Assembly (NCBI RefSeq): GCF_945859685.1
Contig: NC_079147.1
Span: forward strand, 60,294,946-60,358,945
Source of the DNA: Eupeodes corollae
Lineage: Eukaryota > Arthropoda > Insecta > Diptera > Syrphidae
DNA length: 64,000 nt
Reading direction: 5' to 3'
In this document: piece after piece, positions 21,701-32,249 of the stretch
Layout of the letters: every line of letters begins with the position of its first letter
Position numbering within the stretch: the stretch's first letter is position 1
Made by a program: the position numbers and the translations under genes
The notes under the pieces: model-generated
Databases searched by the model: none
Told to the model about the DNA's origin: nothing
What the model saw: the letters and a program-made list of their open reading frames with translations, nothing else

Positions 21701-24486
21701 CTAATTTATTTTCAATTTTACACAATTCCAATGACAGATTTCTGTCAGAAAAAATTGTTCGGCCGATTTCATTAGGAACATTTGTTTCAATGACCATAAC
21801 TTTTAGTTATCCCAATAAACGACCTGTCAAAATTTTTATAATGACGGTTTTAATGACGAAGACTAATGATAGCAATAACTGTCTCTTAAGTTCATAATGG
21901 CTGAAACACAAACACGCTTTAGCTTCGGCTTCGTTTGCGTTACGTTGTCCCTGCTTCGAGGTTGTTTTGAACAACACTTCCAATATGACATTTCTAAAAT
22001 GGCACTTCTGTAATTGGCAGCTGTTATTTTTTCTCAAAATAAAAGAAGATATGAGTTTTGAAATCGAAAAAATTAAATTAAATCGGGGAAGTAGCTTACA
22101 CAGCCTATAATAACCAATGGGAATCCCTCCAAAAAAAATGTATTTTGTTTGTTGACTTTTTTACAGCTGTGGAGCTGCCAGACAAAGCAAATGTTCACAT
22201 TACGTAACATTACGTTATTTCCTTACGATTGTCAAATCAAACGTGAGGTCGAAGCTTCATTGAATTGTTATGGCTGAACTCGTAAACGTCAGGCGAAGCC
22301 GAACCTGGAGCGCGTTTGTATTTCAGCCATAAATGTTTTGCAATAACTTCAGCTTCTTCCTTATTTTGTAAGATATTACGACCGATGATGCTGCCAGCAC
22401 TAAAATTGCACCAAAAAACTCATTTAACCATCAAAAATTATTTTTGTCTATAAATACTGTGAAATATGGACAAAGTGCTCTTTTCTTCAGAGTAATGGCT
22501 GAAACACAAACACGCTTCAGCTTCGGCTTCGCCTGACGTTTACGAGTTCAGCCATAGGAATTCAATGCATGCTCACAATGGAGCTTCGACTTCACGTTTC
22601 GTTTGACAATCGTAAGGAAAAGAACGTAATGTGACTCTAAACGGAAGCTCTAGTTCAATTATCTGAATATTTGCTTTGTCTGACAGCTCAACAGCTGTAA
22701 AAAAATGTCAACAAACAAAATATTTGCTTTTTGGAGGGATGAAATAATATAAATGTCATTCAAAGCAACCTCGAAACAAGGTCACCGTAACGCAGACGAA
22801 GCCGACGCTGAAGCGTGTTTGTGATTCAGCCATAAATTCCCACAATGTGGAAGCGTTGTTTTGTCATTAAACGATTAATAAACTTCAAACCTTACTGAGA
22901 ACGGAGATAATGAAATGTCAACACATTGTAAAACTATCAACTGTCAAACCATAGAAAACAACCATTGGTATTTCTCGTGCAGCTAAAAAGCTTATGTGAT
23001 TCAAATACCAGGAATTAAGACCGAGCAAGTCAATAAATATAAAACATATGTCATAGTAATTAAATTTGTTCTATTTTTTTTTATTTATTTTTGTCAATAT
23101 TTATTTAAAATTATGGCAGGCTTAAAAACTAAAGAATGTGTGAACTGTAAATATTTATTTTTAATTATGGCAGGCGCAGGTTTTAATTTATTATATTTTT
23201 TTGTGTTAACTTTTGAGCACTTGTGTGATAATCATGAATAAATTTGCACACTGTTAAAAGAACTGAGCTCTATTTGTCAAATAATGTACTAAACAAATTG
23301 TGATAATTTAATTAACATACATATTTAAAGTGCATTGACTTATAAAACTTATGATTTATTTTATTTCTTGCTTATAGGTCTGCAAACATCTCAAGATGCA
23401 CGATTCTATGCTCTGTCAAAGAAGTTCGATCCTTTCACAAACGAAGGCAAACCATTGGTTATTCAATTCTCTGTGAAACACGAACAGAACATTGACTGCG
23501 GTGGTGGTTATGTTAAGTTGTTTGACTGCTCACTCGACCAAACCGATATGCATGGTGAATCACCATACGAAATTATGTTCGGACCTGATATTTGCGGACC
23601 CGGAACCAAGAAAGTCCATGTTATCTTCAGCTACAAGGGCAAGAATCATTTGATCAACAAGGATATCCGTTGCAAGGATGATGTCTACACTCATTTCTAC
23701 ACGTTGATCGTGATGCCAGATAATACATATGAAGTGCGCATCGATGATGTCAAGGTTGAATCAGGTATTTTGGAAGATGATTGGGACTTTTTGCCACCAA
23801 AGAAGATCAAGGACCCAGAAGCCAAGAAGCCTGAAGATTGGGATGATAAGGTGAGTTTTGAAGAAAAACTATTTTAAAGATTTTCTTTTTCTAAATGTTT
23901 ATTATTATTTGTTTTATTGTAGCCAACCATTGCTGATCCATCTGATGTGAAACCTGAAGATTGGGAAAAACCAGAACACATTCCCGACCCAGATGCTACC
24001 AAACCAGAAGATTGGGACGATGAAATGGACGGCGAATGGGAACCACCAATGGTCGACAATCCAGAATACAAGGGCGAATGGCAACCCAAGCAATTGGAGA
24101 ACCCCAACTACAAGGGATCATGGAAACATCCAGAAATCGACAACCCAGAATACAGCGCCGATGATAACCTCTACCTGCGCAAAGAAATCTGCACAATCGG
24201 TTACGATTTGTGGCAAGTCAAGTCTGGCACAATCTTCGATAATGTTCTTATCACTGATGATATTGAGTACGCCTCCAAATTGGCTGCTAAGGTCCTTGAC
24301 ACCCAAGCCGGTGAAAAGAAAATGAAGGAAGGCCAAGACGAGGAACAACGCAAGCAGGACGAAGAAGAATCAAAGAAGAACGTTGCCGAGACCAAGGAAG
24401 ATGATGAGGATGAAGATGACGATGACAAAGAAGAAGGAGTCCCAGAAGTAGAAGAAGATTCCTCAAACGAACACGATGAGTTGTAA
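12745..24486 (+). CDS. Calr: Calreticulin, ER calcium-binding lectin chaperone (four exons)
   Basis: Exons 12745-12835, 13012-13116, 23378-23850 and 23923-24486 join in frame to 410 residues (fly orthologues are about 406). All junctions are GT-AG; intron 2 is 10,261 bp. Residues 1-20 form a signal peptide ending QICA. The globular lectin domain carries a Cys106-Cys138 pair and glycan-binding residues Tyr110, Lys112, Tyr129 and Asp136. The P-domain (about 205-300) has three type-A repeats (KPEDWDD-like) and three type-B repeats (GEWEPP / NPEYK-like). The C-domain is acidic (Ca2+ storage) and ends HDEL, the ER retrieval signal. Calreticulin binds monoglucosylated glycoproteins and buffers Ca2+ in the ER lumen. 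No disabling change is visible. ATG context CAAA is good. Candidate polyadenylation signal AATAAA at 24873-24878. Confidence 0.97.
13117..15425. other. 5' part of calreticulin intron 2, no element recognised
   Basis: AT-rich intronic sequence. A hairpin-capable pair, GTTTCAAAA at 13940-13948 and TTTTGAAAC at 13962-13970, is present. No coding or transposon signature seen. Confidence 0.45.
15680..15966 (-). pseudogene. Harbinger transposase N-terminal fragment (copy 1)
   Basis: Reading SSDMNTRRRQNAFPIIIKLS then TQQTLSIVLGEDF and CPLMTDFEMNAIF, it follows the N-terminal half of Harbinger transposases. A frameshift near 15703 moves the next motif (GVIGAVDGTHI) into another frame. No second or third catalytic residue remains, so it cannot encode an active enzyme. 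Confidence 0.65.
16046..17205 (-). mobile_element. Decayed DD41D-type mariner inside Harbinger copy 1
   Basis: TA dinucleotides flank the segment (16044-16045 and 17206-17207), and its ends are weakly inverted (AAAGG... at both sides). On the minus strand disordered frames give mariner transposase pieces: TTWTILLKDV, IQLVQELKANDL, VWCGLWAGGIIGPYFFED, VTVNSVRYRK, SRPVNWPPRFCDL. They align piece by piece with the better copy at 62576-63815. Multiple frameshifts and stops make it non-functional. Confidence 0.8.
17511..19233 (-). mobile_element. Harbinger-like element, copy 2, abutting copy 1
   Basis: It starts where copy 1 ends (GTAGGGCCCC|AGGGCTCTACTATG) and ends ...GTTACAAAGTAGGGCCCC at 19233. 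Its left and right parts match copy 1 over several hundred bp each. A minus-strand remnant reads SSDMTTPKRQIAVLIMIKLS (about 17900-18060), the same N-terminal transposase region as in copy 1. It lacks the mariner but carries its own insertion at 18140-18874. Confidence 0.75.
18140..18874. mobile_element. 735-bp inverted-repeat element inserted in Harbinger-like copy 2
   Basis: Perfect 18-bp ends CAGCCCTATTCTGCTATT are flanked by a 3-bp duplication ATT (18137-18139, 18875-18877). The uninterrupted sister sequence in copy 1 (GTATATATTTTTCATTAAG near 15990-16015) is exactly the empty site with one ATT, which proves the insertion and its limits. The sub-terminal region repeats GAATAGCAGAATA-like words. 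No ORF recognised. Confidence 0.9.
19234..19503. other. Flank of the DUF7869-like sequence with GCAGAAGTGG-type motifs
   Basis: Contains GTGGCTTACACCACTTCTGC near 19351. Variants of the same word occur at 20546-20580, 20650-20670 and 20700-20720, beyond the coding remnant, as expected for sub-terminal repeats of a transposon. Exact ends not found. Confidence 0.4.
19504..20463 (-). pseudogene. Decayed DUF7869-like, probably transposon-encoded protein
   Basis: On the minus strand successive pieces read FVITFDLMKTWPTPSHLKGC (about 20330-20400), QLWTNCLRIHD in a shifted frame (about 20280), KANMYIWDESVGSRVPQEIG (about 20200-20260), then after an in-frame TAA, YTDQCGGQNRNIK (about 20110-20146) and HKFLLSGYFYLYCYQDFGLIE, and finally a C-terminal part ending at 19504. 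The order and motifs (YxRxLW..IHD, WDE, DxCGGQNxNxK, HKFLxxGHS, DxxFxxIE) fit the DUF7869 family, widespread in repeats of arthropods. At least one frameshift and one stop interrupt it. The biochemical role is not known to me; a nuclease fold is a guess. Confidence 0.65.
20721..21894. other. Intronic spacer rich in TGACAG/CTGTCA words
   Basis: No ORF or known element. The words TGACAG, CTGTCA and TTTGACA recur many times, singly and in both orientations. Confidence 0.4.
21898..22329. mobile_element. TAA-targeting MITE, family TGGCTGAA, copy 1
   Basis: Inverted ends begin TGGCTGAAACACAAACACGC (the right end diverged), flanked by TAA at 21895-21897 and 22330-22332. Two further copies are at 22496-22832 and 48012-48282. 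The TAA duplication suggests Harbinger-type transposase mobilised it. Confidence 0.88.
22340..22440 (-). mobile_element. Small mariner transposase fragment
   Basis: On the minus strand one frame reads FWCNFSAGSIIGRN, matching VWCGLWAGGIIGPY of the mariner copies elsewhere in the window. Only this piece, between two MITE copies, is recognisable. Confidence 0.55.
22496..22832. mobile_element. TAA-targeting MITE, family TGGCTGAA, copy 2
   Basis: Ends TGGCTGAAACACAAACACGC, flanked by TAA at 22493-22495 and 22833-22835. Relative to copy 1 the interior is mostly reversed: the AACGTCAGGCGAAGC-type segment lies at the left here and at the right in copy 1. Confidence 0.9.
22836..23377. other. 3' part of calreticulin intron 2
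   Basis: AT-rich with a direct repeat of ATTTAAAATTATGGCAGGC / ATTTTTAATTATGGCAGGC (about 23099-23175). It ends in the splice acceptor CTTATAG at 23377. No gene seen. Confidence 0.5.
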
Positions 24487-25554
24487 ACTCATTTGACGCT
24501 AGATATTTCCACCTAATTGCGTGCCGTAGCCGTCGCCGTGTGTGTTCGTTAGTTCGTTCGGTGTGCACGTTCCACTTGTTTTGTTTAGTTTTCTTCAGTT
24601 TAAACACGTTTTCATTTATACCTACATATATAACAAACAAAAAAAAAAAAAAAACAAAGACTTATTTTGTAATTTATTATTTAGGAAAGAAGAAAATATA
24701 AAGGGGTGTGTCTGAGAGAATGTTAAAACATCATTTTTATGTTTCTTCCCTTTAACGTAAGACTCCAAACTTCCCCATACCCCAAATCCCCATGTTCTCG
24801 ATAAGTAAGATAAGAAATTGCTTATATTGAATTTAATATTTATATACATTTTTGTATATGAGCTATGATGTGAATAAAAGAAAAAAAAAATATAAACAAT
24901 TGTATAAACAACAAAATAAAAACAAGAACAAAAAAACTCTTAAAAACGAATAAAAAAAAGAGAAAAAATACACAAAAAACAAAAATAGTTATTAATGCAT
25001 TTTATTTTTGAATTTTCATGAACAATAATTCGAGGGAATTTGTTTTTCTTTTTTCTTAAATTTCTATTGTATTATTTTGTTTATATCTTGTTGGTAAATT
25101 ATTTATTTGTGGTATAAAGTTTATAGAAAAAAGATGAAATATTAGAAATCTGATTCAATAAGATGAAAATGAATTTTCAATAACAAATAAGCATTTTTTG
25201 TATGACTGATGAGAAATAAAACATAAGTTTAAAATATGTATAGTGAGGAATTGAATGTTTCTTTTTTTTTGGTTTGTTGTTTTTCCGCTGGAGTTTTTAA
25301 AGGATTTTTTTGCGTCTTCCTCCGCAATGGGGGAATGAGAAAAATTAAGATAAAGTCCATTTGCAAAGCGGAAAACTATTCAACCTCATCACAGGCCATG
25401 TCGGAAAAGATCCGCATTAAGGATGTTTTTTTTTTACTAGTGTTTGGAATCCAGCGTTAATCGCCTTTCGGCTTAGTTTCATTAATGAACGAATCAATTT
25501 AACAGATCGTGTGCAGGCCTGCTCAAGTGCAGTTTTAAGTAGGATTTTTTTTAG
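24487..25554. other. Calreticulin 3' UTR and AT-rich downstream spacer
   Basis: The 3' UTR probably ends soon after AATAAA at 24873-24878. The following 150 bp are very A-rich. Minus-strand ORFs here and over exon 4 are shadows of the acidic tail. No further gene recognised. Confidence 0.55.
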
Positions 25555-26116
25555 AACAGGCGCCTGATTATGAGGTTCGCGGCGGATAGTTTTCAATTCG
25601 ACCTTTCAAATCCGACTCGCGTCGTATTTCCTTATTAATTAATTTGCGGCGAATCGAAAATAGTTCTTACTATATTCCAGTGATTTGACACTTTTGGCTT
25701 ATTGACTTTTTCTTCCTATATTCCAGTGATTTGACAGCTTTCCACAAATTTTGTTTTGTTTTGATTGAATTTGTGAAATTTGTGGTGATTTATTCAAAAT
25801 TTTATATTATCTTGTGGATGGATAAATTATTAAAAGATTAAAATAAAGCTTACCCTCATTTTTTAATAATTACAAACAAGAAAGAATCCACGAAATCGAA
25901 CAGTAAATAATGACAAACACTCTTTCGCCTGGAAATCCTCAAAAAAAAGCTGTCGGATTTCAACTCGCCACCAAACATTATGACATTTCAAATTCGCCTT
26001 CGAATTCGTTAATTGGTCGAATTCAATAAGAAAGGTGAAATGGAAATCAATAATTGGAAAATGACAAACTCGCTAGCAAAACGATCCGTCGCGAACCTCA
26101 TAATCAGGCCCCTGTT
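25555..26116. mobile_element. 562-bp inverted-repeat element
   Basis: About 33-bp inverted ends start AACAGGNGCCTGATTATGAG and continue GTTCGCGNCGGATNGTTTT with few mismatches. No ORF. An internal tandem duplication of CTATATTCCAGTGATTTGAC occurs at about 25672 and 25716. The target duplication is unclear, possibly TTT. Confidence 0.8.
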
Positions 26117-26668
26117 TTTATATCCAAAACATCAAAGAAAAAGTATTGACCAATTTTCTTAATTAAAGAGAGCATCGTTCTCTTCAATGATTCTAACGAT
26201 AATTGATTGAAATTCAAACTTTGCTTTCAACATATCCTTAATCGATAGTCTTAATTTAATCTCTGTGAGTCAATCATACAATATGTTGGGTATACAGTGG
26301 CGTATGCGCACTTTTTTTTTAATTGTGTTGTAAGTTTTAAACAATCTATTTAAATAAACTGAGTGACCTACGATTTATTTAATTATATGATATTTATTTA
26401 CTTATTTTATCATAATATTTTTTTTAAACTACATATGTATTATGTACATACAATTAATCAGAGAGAAAGAGTGTTTGGCAAAATAATAATTCATCTGAAA
26501 TATGTAATATTAAATGTTAATTTTAAGAAAAAAAAAGAAAAATCGATTGAAGCAAAGGAAATGAGTATAGTAAAAGAAAAATGAACACAATATAATGAAA
26601 AGGTATCAAGAAAATCATTATATGCCATCTTTTCGAAATGATATGAACATGTTTGTGTAACTTTATTG
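26117..26668. other. Spacer, nothing recognised
   Basis: AT-rich. A short motif GGGTATACAGTGGCGTATGCGCAC near 26287 (given here in two parts: GGGTATACAGTGG, CGTATGCGCAC) has a relative near 44606. Confidence 0.35.
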
Positions 26669-26679
26669 TTATTAAAGAA

Positions 26680-26949
26680 ATTAAATAAAAATTGGGTGGT
26701 GCAACAGTTCGTTCGAGAACTAGGGCCTAGTGACTGACAACTCTCAACCATTTCTGTGTGCTAGTACTCTTTTCAGGGATGGAAGGGATCTACTGTTTTA
26801 AGCCGAATCCGAACGGTAAATTTGAGAAAGTACATTTTCATTACTCGCAAGAGGCAGTACCCGTGAAAAAAACTTTAGGTGGCATAGGCAGGGATCGAAC
26901 CCAAGAACTCTCGCATGACAGTCCATCGCACTAACCATCATGCCAAGGG
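26680..26949 (-). mobile_element. tRNA-derived SINE, copy 1
   Basis: An 11-bp duplication TTATTAAAGAA flanks it (26669-26679, 26950-26960). On the minus strand the head is tRNA-like: an A-box-like TGGCATGATGG (26935-26945) and a B-box GGTTCGATCCC (26891-26901), the internal RNA polymerase III promoter. The body is unrelated to tRNA. The tail (low-coordinate side) carries GTGGTGCAACAG...CTAGGGCCT and an A/T-rich end, resembling the 3' end of the RTE LINE at 57321-60236. Confidence 0.92.
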
Positions 26950-26960
26950 TTATTAAAGAA

Positions 26961-27630
26961 CATTTATTATTAATCGTAAGCTAAGAGAATAAGGACTAAC
27001 CTTGCATTTTAAAGTTAACAAAGTCAGTTTTAGTGTGATCTAATTTCACTTGAAAAATAAAAGATCATACAAAGAAAACAAGAAAAGTGTTAAAAAAAAC
27101 GCAGACAAAAGCAGTTGAATTCCGTAATTTTAATTAAATATTTGTTATGTGTTAATATTTATTTAGTTGCTCGTTCTCAATTCTAGTAATCCAATTACAC
27201 ATCAACTTTTCTATTATTCTAGTCTATCTAGAGTCTATTATTATTATCGCTATAGTCTCCTTACTCGAAGAAGCTGATGCTACAAAATATTTTGATCTTA
27301 GAGGATTCAACATAACTAACAAATTGTAGAGAGTTCATAATAGATTCAAAGCTTTTATATTAATAGATATGTATATGCAACGTGCATTATGTTTTTCAAT
27401 TAGACTTTAGTTTATCAAAGTGTCACTTTTGCTGTTATTGAGACATTTTTATTCTTGAAACTCATGTTAAAATCTCAGTTCTAGAACTTCTAAAACAATT
27501 TCACTTTAAAAAGTAGATTTCTTTAATTTTTTTAGATCTTAAAACAATTTTAAAAAGTAATATAAAGCTAGAACTGGCTAATTTAATTGCCATTTTATTT
27601 CTCAAAAAACATAGATTAACATATAGCTGT
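26961..27630. other. Spacer, nothing recognised
   Basis: AT-rich, no ORF or repeat end seen until the Tc1-type terminal motif near 27632. Confidence 0.35.
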
Positions 27631-27631
27631 G

Positions 27632-28936
27632 GACAACTAATTAGAAACACAAATTGAATTAAAGCAGTATCTATATATATTTTTTTTTTTTTTTGAAAAA
27701 ATATTTCATATAGCAGTTTCTGCGAAAACACAGCATTTATTGGTGGACAACTAATTAGAAACAAAGAGAAAAATTATATCTTATTATAAAATTAAAACTT
27801 TATAATATCATTTACCTTATATTTATCTTTAATATCTTGTTGCAAAACCTTTTTGCTTCAAAACTTCCCGACATCTTCGTTCCATTGATGAAATAGGCCG
27901 TCTGCACTGCTCTACGAGTATAGCCTTCCAAGCAGCTTATTATTATCTTTAATACCTTCGAAAGAACATCATTGTTGGCGTTATTTTTGAGAGCAACAGC
28001 TCTTTTAACATCTGCCCCAAGATGCTCTATCGGATTTAGGCCTGCACTTGATGATGCCCATTCCATAACTGTTATCGATTGGTCCCTAACGAACGGTTTC
28101 GTAACTTATCACTGGCATGTCTTCATCGGCCCAATTCACTAATCGTTCCTTAAGAATGTCAATGTATTTACGGGCTGTCAGCGTTCCATCAATTTGATGG
28201 ATTGGACCAACTCCACACCACGAGAAACAACCCGAAACGTTTATTATTGGCAAAACGTATTTAGGGTTTAACGCCTTCGGACATAACGTGCACCATCTTG
28301 GCCGATCCTATTTATTTTAGTTTCGTCACTCCATACTATGTACTTCCATTCGTTTGTTGTCCAGTTGGCGTGTGATCTTGCGAACTCTATTCTAATTCTA
28401 CGTTACCTTGCGGTTACTAATGGTTTCTTCCGAAAAACACGACCATGCAACCCAACTTCCACCAATCTTCTTCTGATTGTGCGTGGCCCTATCGGAACAT
28501 CGAATGCAACCCAGAGTTGTCGTTGTATCTCTGTGGAGCTTATTTTTGGGTAATTTTTGGCCAGCCTGCTAATTGCTCGATATATATGGCAGTTTTTCTT
28601 AGGGCCCCTTTTTTACGAGGTACATTTTCAGCAGTCCCGAAGTTTTGAAAAAGCTTAATTGCATTGAAAACTTTCTTTACATAACAGTTCATTTGGGATG
28701 CAATTGCTCTATAGGACATTTTAAGCTTCCAAAGCTCAAGAATCGCCTTCCTTGTGGGAGGATCACAACTCTTTACTTTTTCCCATTGTAATTACCTCAA
28801 AGATTTAATAATTATTCTTTAAAAACGTTTGCAGACAATTCAGAATTTTCTACTTACCAATGCAAAATAAAAAGATTAATTTTATTTCACCCAAATCAAA
28901 TGTAATTTAACTGTTTCTAATTAGGTGTTTTTGTCT
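27632..28936 (-). mobile_element. Decayed Tc1-like transposon
   Basis: Terminal-type motif GGACAACTAATTAGAAACA occurs twice at the left (27633 and 27744, about 111 bp apart), and its inverse CTGTTTCTAATTAGGTGT at the right (about 28910). The minus-strand transposase starts MGKSKEL at 28786, then shifts frame: RKAILELWKLKMSYRAIASQ (helix-turn-helix), GTAENVPRKKG, and near the end LNPIEHLGADVKRAV, matching SPDLNPIEHLW of Tc1 enzymes. Several stops and frameshifts make it inactive. The doubled left end could be an internal duplication or a remnant of another copy. Confidence 0.8.
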
Positions 28937-29029
28937 TTAAAGTATTTTTGGTAGTTATTTAGTGCTTATAAATATACATTTTAAATTAAAATTGTAAAAA
29001 AATCTTTAGTAATACAACTTAACTGTATA

Positions 29030-29530
29030 AGCTCTATGGCTCGCTCACTTTCCGTACTTTTTTGAAAACGAAGTTAGTGATATGGTCACCGTACACAGCT
29101 ACCGCTACATAACGATAATAACTAATTTATTGTGGCCCAAACTGAACCATATGGACCTAGATGATATATGGTTCCAGCATCACGGCGGCGCTACGTGCCA
29201 CACAGCAAACGCCAAGATTCACATTTTGCACGAACTATTTTAGGGTAAGGTTATCTCTGGCAGTGGTGATGTGAATTGGCCACCAAGGTCGTGCGCTTGA
29301 CTTTTTCCAGTGTGGTTTCTGGAAGTCGCAGGTCTATGCCAACAAACCACAATCGACTGATGCCCTAATGGTGAACATAACACAGCTCCTCGATCAAATT
29401 CAGCCGGATCTATGTGGAAGAGTTATTGAACATTAGACCACTCCGATCCGTGCCACCCTAAGAAGCCGAGGCATATAAATGATGTCATATTCCACACTCA
29501 ATGGCATACATGCGCCTTTCAAAAAAAAAA
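29030..29530 (+). mobile_element. DD41D mariner fragment, second lineage
   Basis: Plus-strand frames read FENEVSDMVTVHSYRYITII, LLWPKLNHMDLDDIWFQHHG, GATCHTANAKIHILHELF and VNWPPRSC, the C-terminal half of a mariner transposase. It is closest to the copy at 49190-50123 and differs from the 62576-63815 lineage. The second catalytic Asp motif is altered (QHHGGA instead of QQDGA). The N-terminal half is absent. Confidence 0.8.
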
Positions 29531-30239
29531 TAATTTTGTTAATACCCCACACCATAGACCCACCATATAAGGACCGGAACCCAATCTGTCATTCTGGTTT
29601 GCCTACAAGCTGAAACGTCAATTTTCACGTACCCTTAGTTCTAACATCAATTCCCCACAGCTAAAGTAAATGCACCACCCCCTAAAGTCAATTCACCACG
29701 AAAATAAAGTAAAGTGATGAGAAATTCTACCGCGTTTTTTGAGAAGAGTACGATGACTCAGGCGACAAAGTTTGATGACGGATTTGTTTAGAACAGTTAA
29801 AAACAAGCATTTTTTAATATGTCTATTTCCCCCCGTTTAATAGGTAGGGGCAGTTAAAAAAAATGCACGTTAAATGGAAAAAAATAATCTTAATACTTAT
29901 AACTAAGTTTTATACATTTTTTTAAAGCCAACAAAACAAGTAAATATAGCGCATCGAATTGTTGTTGGATTTCACATTTCAAAATGGACGTAATGTCAAA
30001 ATTACAAATCCAACAATGTGAACAAATGGGTGTGTCTATGCCTCACACACAGCTTGTTTTATTCCATTTCAACATCAACCCGCCCTCATTGGAAAACCCT
30101 GTAGAATAAATGAATGCATTGACTTCAAAATCTAACGTAAGATGATCCTATCGGTTTTTTAAGACATAAAAATCTTCAAATAACGCTGTTAAAAAAGATA
30201 AAAATTGGTTATCGCCTAAAAACTCGGTATCAAAAACAA
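29531..30239. other. Spacer, nothing firmly recognised
   Basis: No ORF. The end near 30094 (ATTGGAAAACCCTGTAG) resembles the mariner terminus at 50110-50124, so part of this may be a diverged mariner relic. Confidence 0.35.
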
Positions 30240-30295
30240 AATCAAAATTTATTCTTATTTTATATGTAAAATATTTCATCATTTGCAAACGTTAT

Positions 30296-31504
30296 TAACT
30301 TCCCATAGGAAGCTATTGTAATGGGTCCGATTTGACGAATTGAAAATTTTGACATTTCTCGACGTTTCAAGGTCCCTAGAATAGAAAGAAAAGATTTTTA
30401 GAATTAACGCACCAATAACGCTAGCGACTTGAATTGAATTATATGTTATATATTGCAACTGATACCAAATAAGTTAATCATGGCAAAAATCCAACTGAAA
30501 AAGAATTTGTCACCTCGAAAATTTTACAAATAAAAAATGATTTTATCTCCAAAACAATTTTGTCCAACGGAGAATAACATTTTTAACAACTCGTAAAATG
30601 TTGAGAAAAATCGAATTGAGAGTTTTTTTTTCTATAAAAAATAAAAACCTAAAAAAAAATATTACTCAAGTTGGTAAAAATTTAATTTAAACTCAAATAT
30701 ATTTTCAATAACTTGAGATTATGGCTTCCAACTAATTTTAACTTATAAGAAATATTGTTTTAAACATTCGGAAAAATTTGGAGATAAATTTTATTGACAA
30801 TTTTCTACAAAAAATAAAAACCTAAACAAAAAAATTAATAAAAGTTGGTAAAAATTGATTTTCGACTCAAATATTTTTGTAAAACTTTGAGATTATGGCT
30901 TAACACTACTTTCGACTTTTTAAAAATATTATTTTCAACATTCATTCAAATTTTGAGAAAAATCGAATTAACAGTTTTTTTTACAAAAATAAATCTAAAT
31001 ATAAAAAAAAAAACAATAATAAAACTTGGTCACAATTTACTTTTGACCTAAATAGCTTTTTAATTGAATTTTTTTAATTGAAAATATTGTCTTCAAACTT
31101 TTTTATTTCACAGAAAATTTCAGAATTTTTTTATAAATATCCAACAGTCAGTTTTTTTATAAAAAAAAATAAAATCTACAAGAAATAGTACCCAAAATTT
31201 GGTAAAAATTGATGTTCGGTTCTTGATATCTCTCAAATTAATTTCGTTCATCCAATTTGTAAACATTTAAGAAATGCTACTTAAATTGATAAAAATTTGT
31301 TTTCGGCTAAAAATCTATTGAAAAAAACTAGATTTTCAAACTAAACTATTTCTTTATGAGAAAAATATTGTTGGTAATTTTAAAATTTTTAAGAATAATT
31401 CAACTGACAACTTTTTTAACCCAACACATAAACCTACAAAACTTTTAAGCAAGACAAATCGACAGACGGGATGGGAAGTCATCAGTATGAGTCGCATCCC
31501 AGCC
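30296..31504 (+). repeat. Repeat family R, most complete copy, with a degenerate period of about 175 bp
   Basis: It starts near AACTTCCCATAGGAAGCTAT, passes GACATTTCTCGACGTTTCAAG and ends with a module CGACAGACGGGATGGG...GTCGCATCCCAGCCTC (about 31450-31502). From about 30500 the sequence repeats loosely: TTGGTAAAAATT-type words at 30671, 30845, 31026 and 31199 are 174, 181 and 173 bp apart, each followed by ATTTTCGACTCAAATA-like sequence and AAATCGAATTGACAGTTTTTT. Related copies are at 36360-36840, 40630-43770 and, as an end module only, 48478-48545. No coding capacity. The class is unknown; satellite-like or a non-autonomous element. Confidence 0.75.
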
Positions 31505-31905
31505 TCTTATTTATAAAAAGTTGTCAGTTGAATTTTTAAAAAAGATTTACTAAAAATTACCAAAAATATTTTCCATATGATGAAATTCTATTAATTTTTT
31601 GTTAACGAGTCAAAGATCAACTTTTACCAATTTCTCTTACTATTTTTTGTAGATTTTATTTTTTATGACAAAAACTGACTGGTATTTTTTTTTTAAATTT
31701 AACTAGATGTTGAAATTAGTTTGAAGACATTTTTTTTATTTGAGTGATATTTGAGTCGAAAATCAATTTTTACCAAGTTTTAGTAATTTTTGTTAAATTT
31801 TAAATTTTTGTAAAGAAGCTATTAATTAAATATGTCTTAAAATTTTACTGAGTGTTGAAAACAATATTTTTTTTAATTCATAAAATTAGTTTTAAGCCAA
31901 TATAT
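31505..31905 (-). repeat. Inverted partial copy of repeat family R
   Basis: This stretch is the approximate reverse complement of about 31000-31430 (for example AAAGTTGTCAGTTGAATTTTT against AAATTCAACTGACAACTTTTT, shown here as 20-base parts AAGTTGTCAGTTGAATTTTT and AATTCAACTGACAACTTTTT). With the preceding copy it makes a fold-back structure centred on the end module. Confidence 0.75.
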
Positions 31906-32249
31906 TTTAAAAAACTGTCAAACCAAACTTAGCACATAAATCAGGTGACAGCTGTCAAAAAGACCAAATTCGAAAAAAGTATTGTCAGATTAAGAACCAC
32001 GTTTCTAAAAACAAAAGCTTACATTTTTATCTATTCTCGAAAAGAAATAATTTTTAAAGAAGCACATTTTTCTCATTCTTTAAAATTGCTCCACAACGAA
32101 CCCCACATGCGTACTTTAACCCAACTAATCTTTCTCTTAATCAAAACTCAATTTAACTTTTCTTCTTGTTGACTTGACTTGACACACTCAGAAACCTCCC
32201 AAAAGAGACTCTCATTTCAAATAACGAAAATTCTCTTAAACTCGTATCA

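Noticed and set aside
24201..24640. Minus-strand ORFs opposite calreticulin exon 4
   Set aside because: They mirror the GA-rich acidic-tail codons; no independent signal.
26891..26949. A functional tRNA gene on the minus strand
   Set aside because: It has tRNA-like A and B boxes but is the head of a SINE with target duplication, not a stand-alone tRNA with paired stems.
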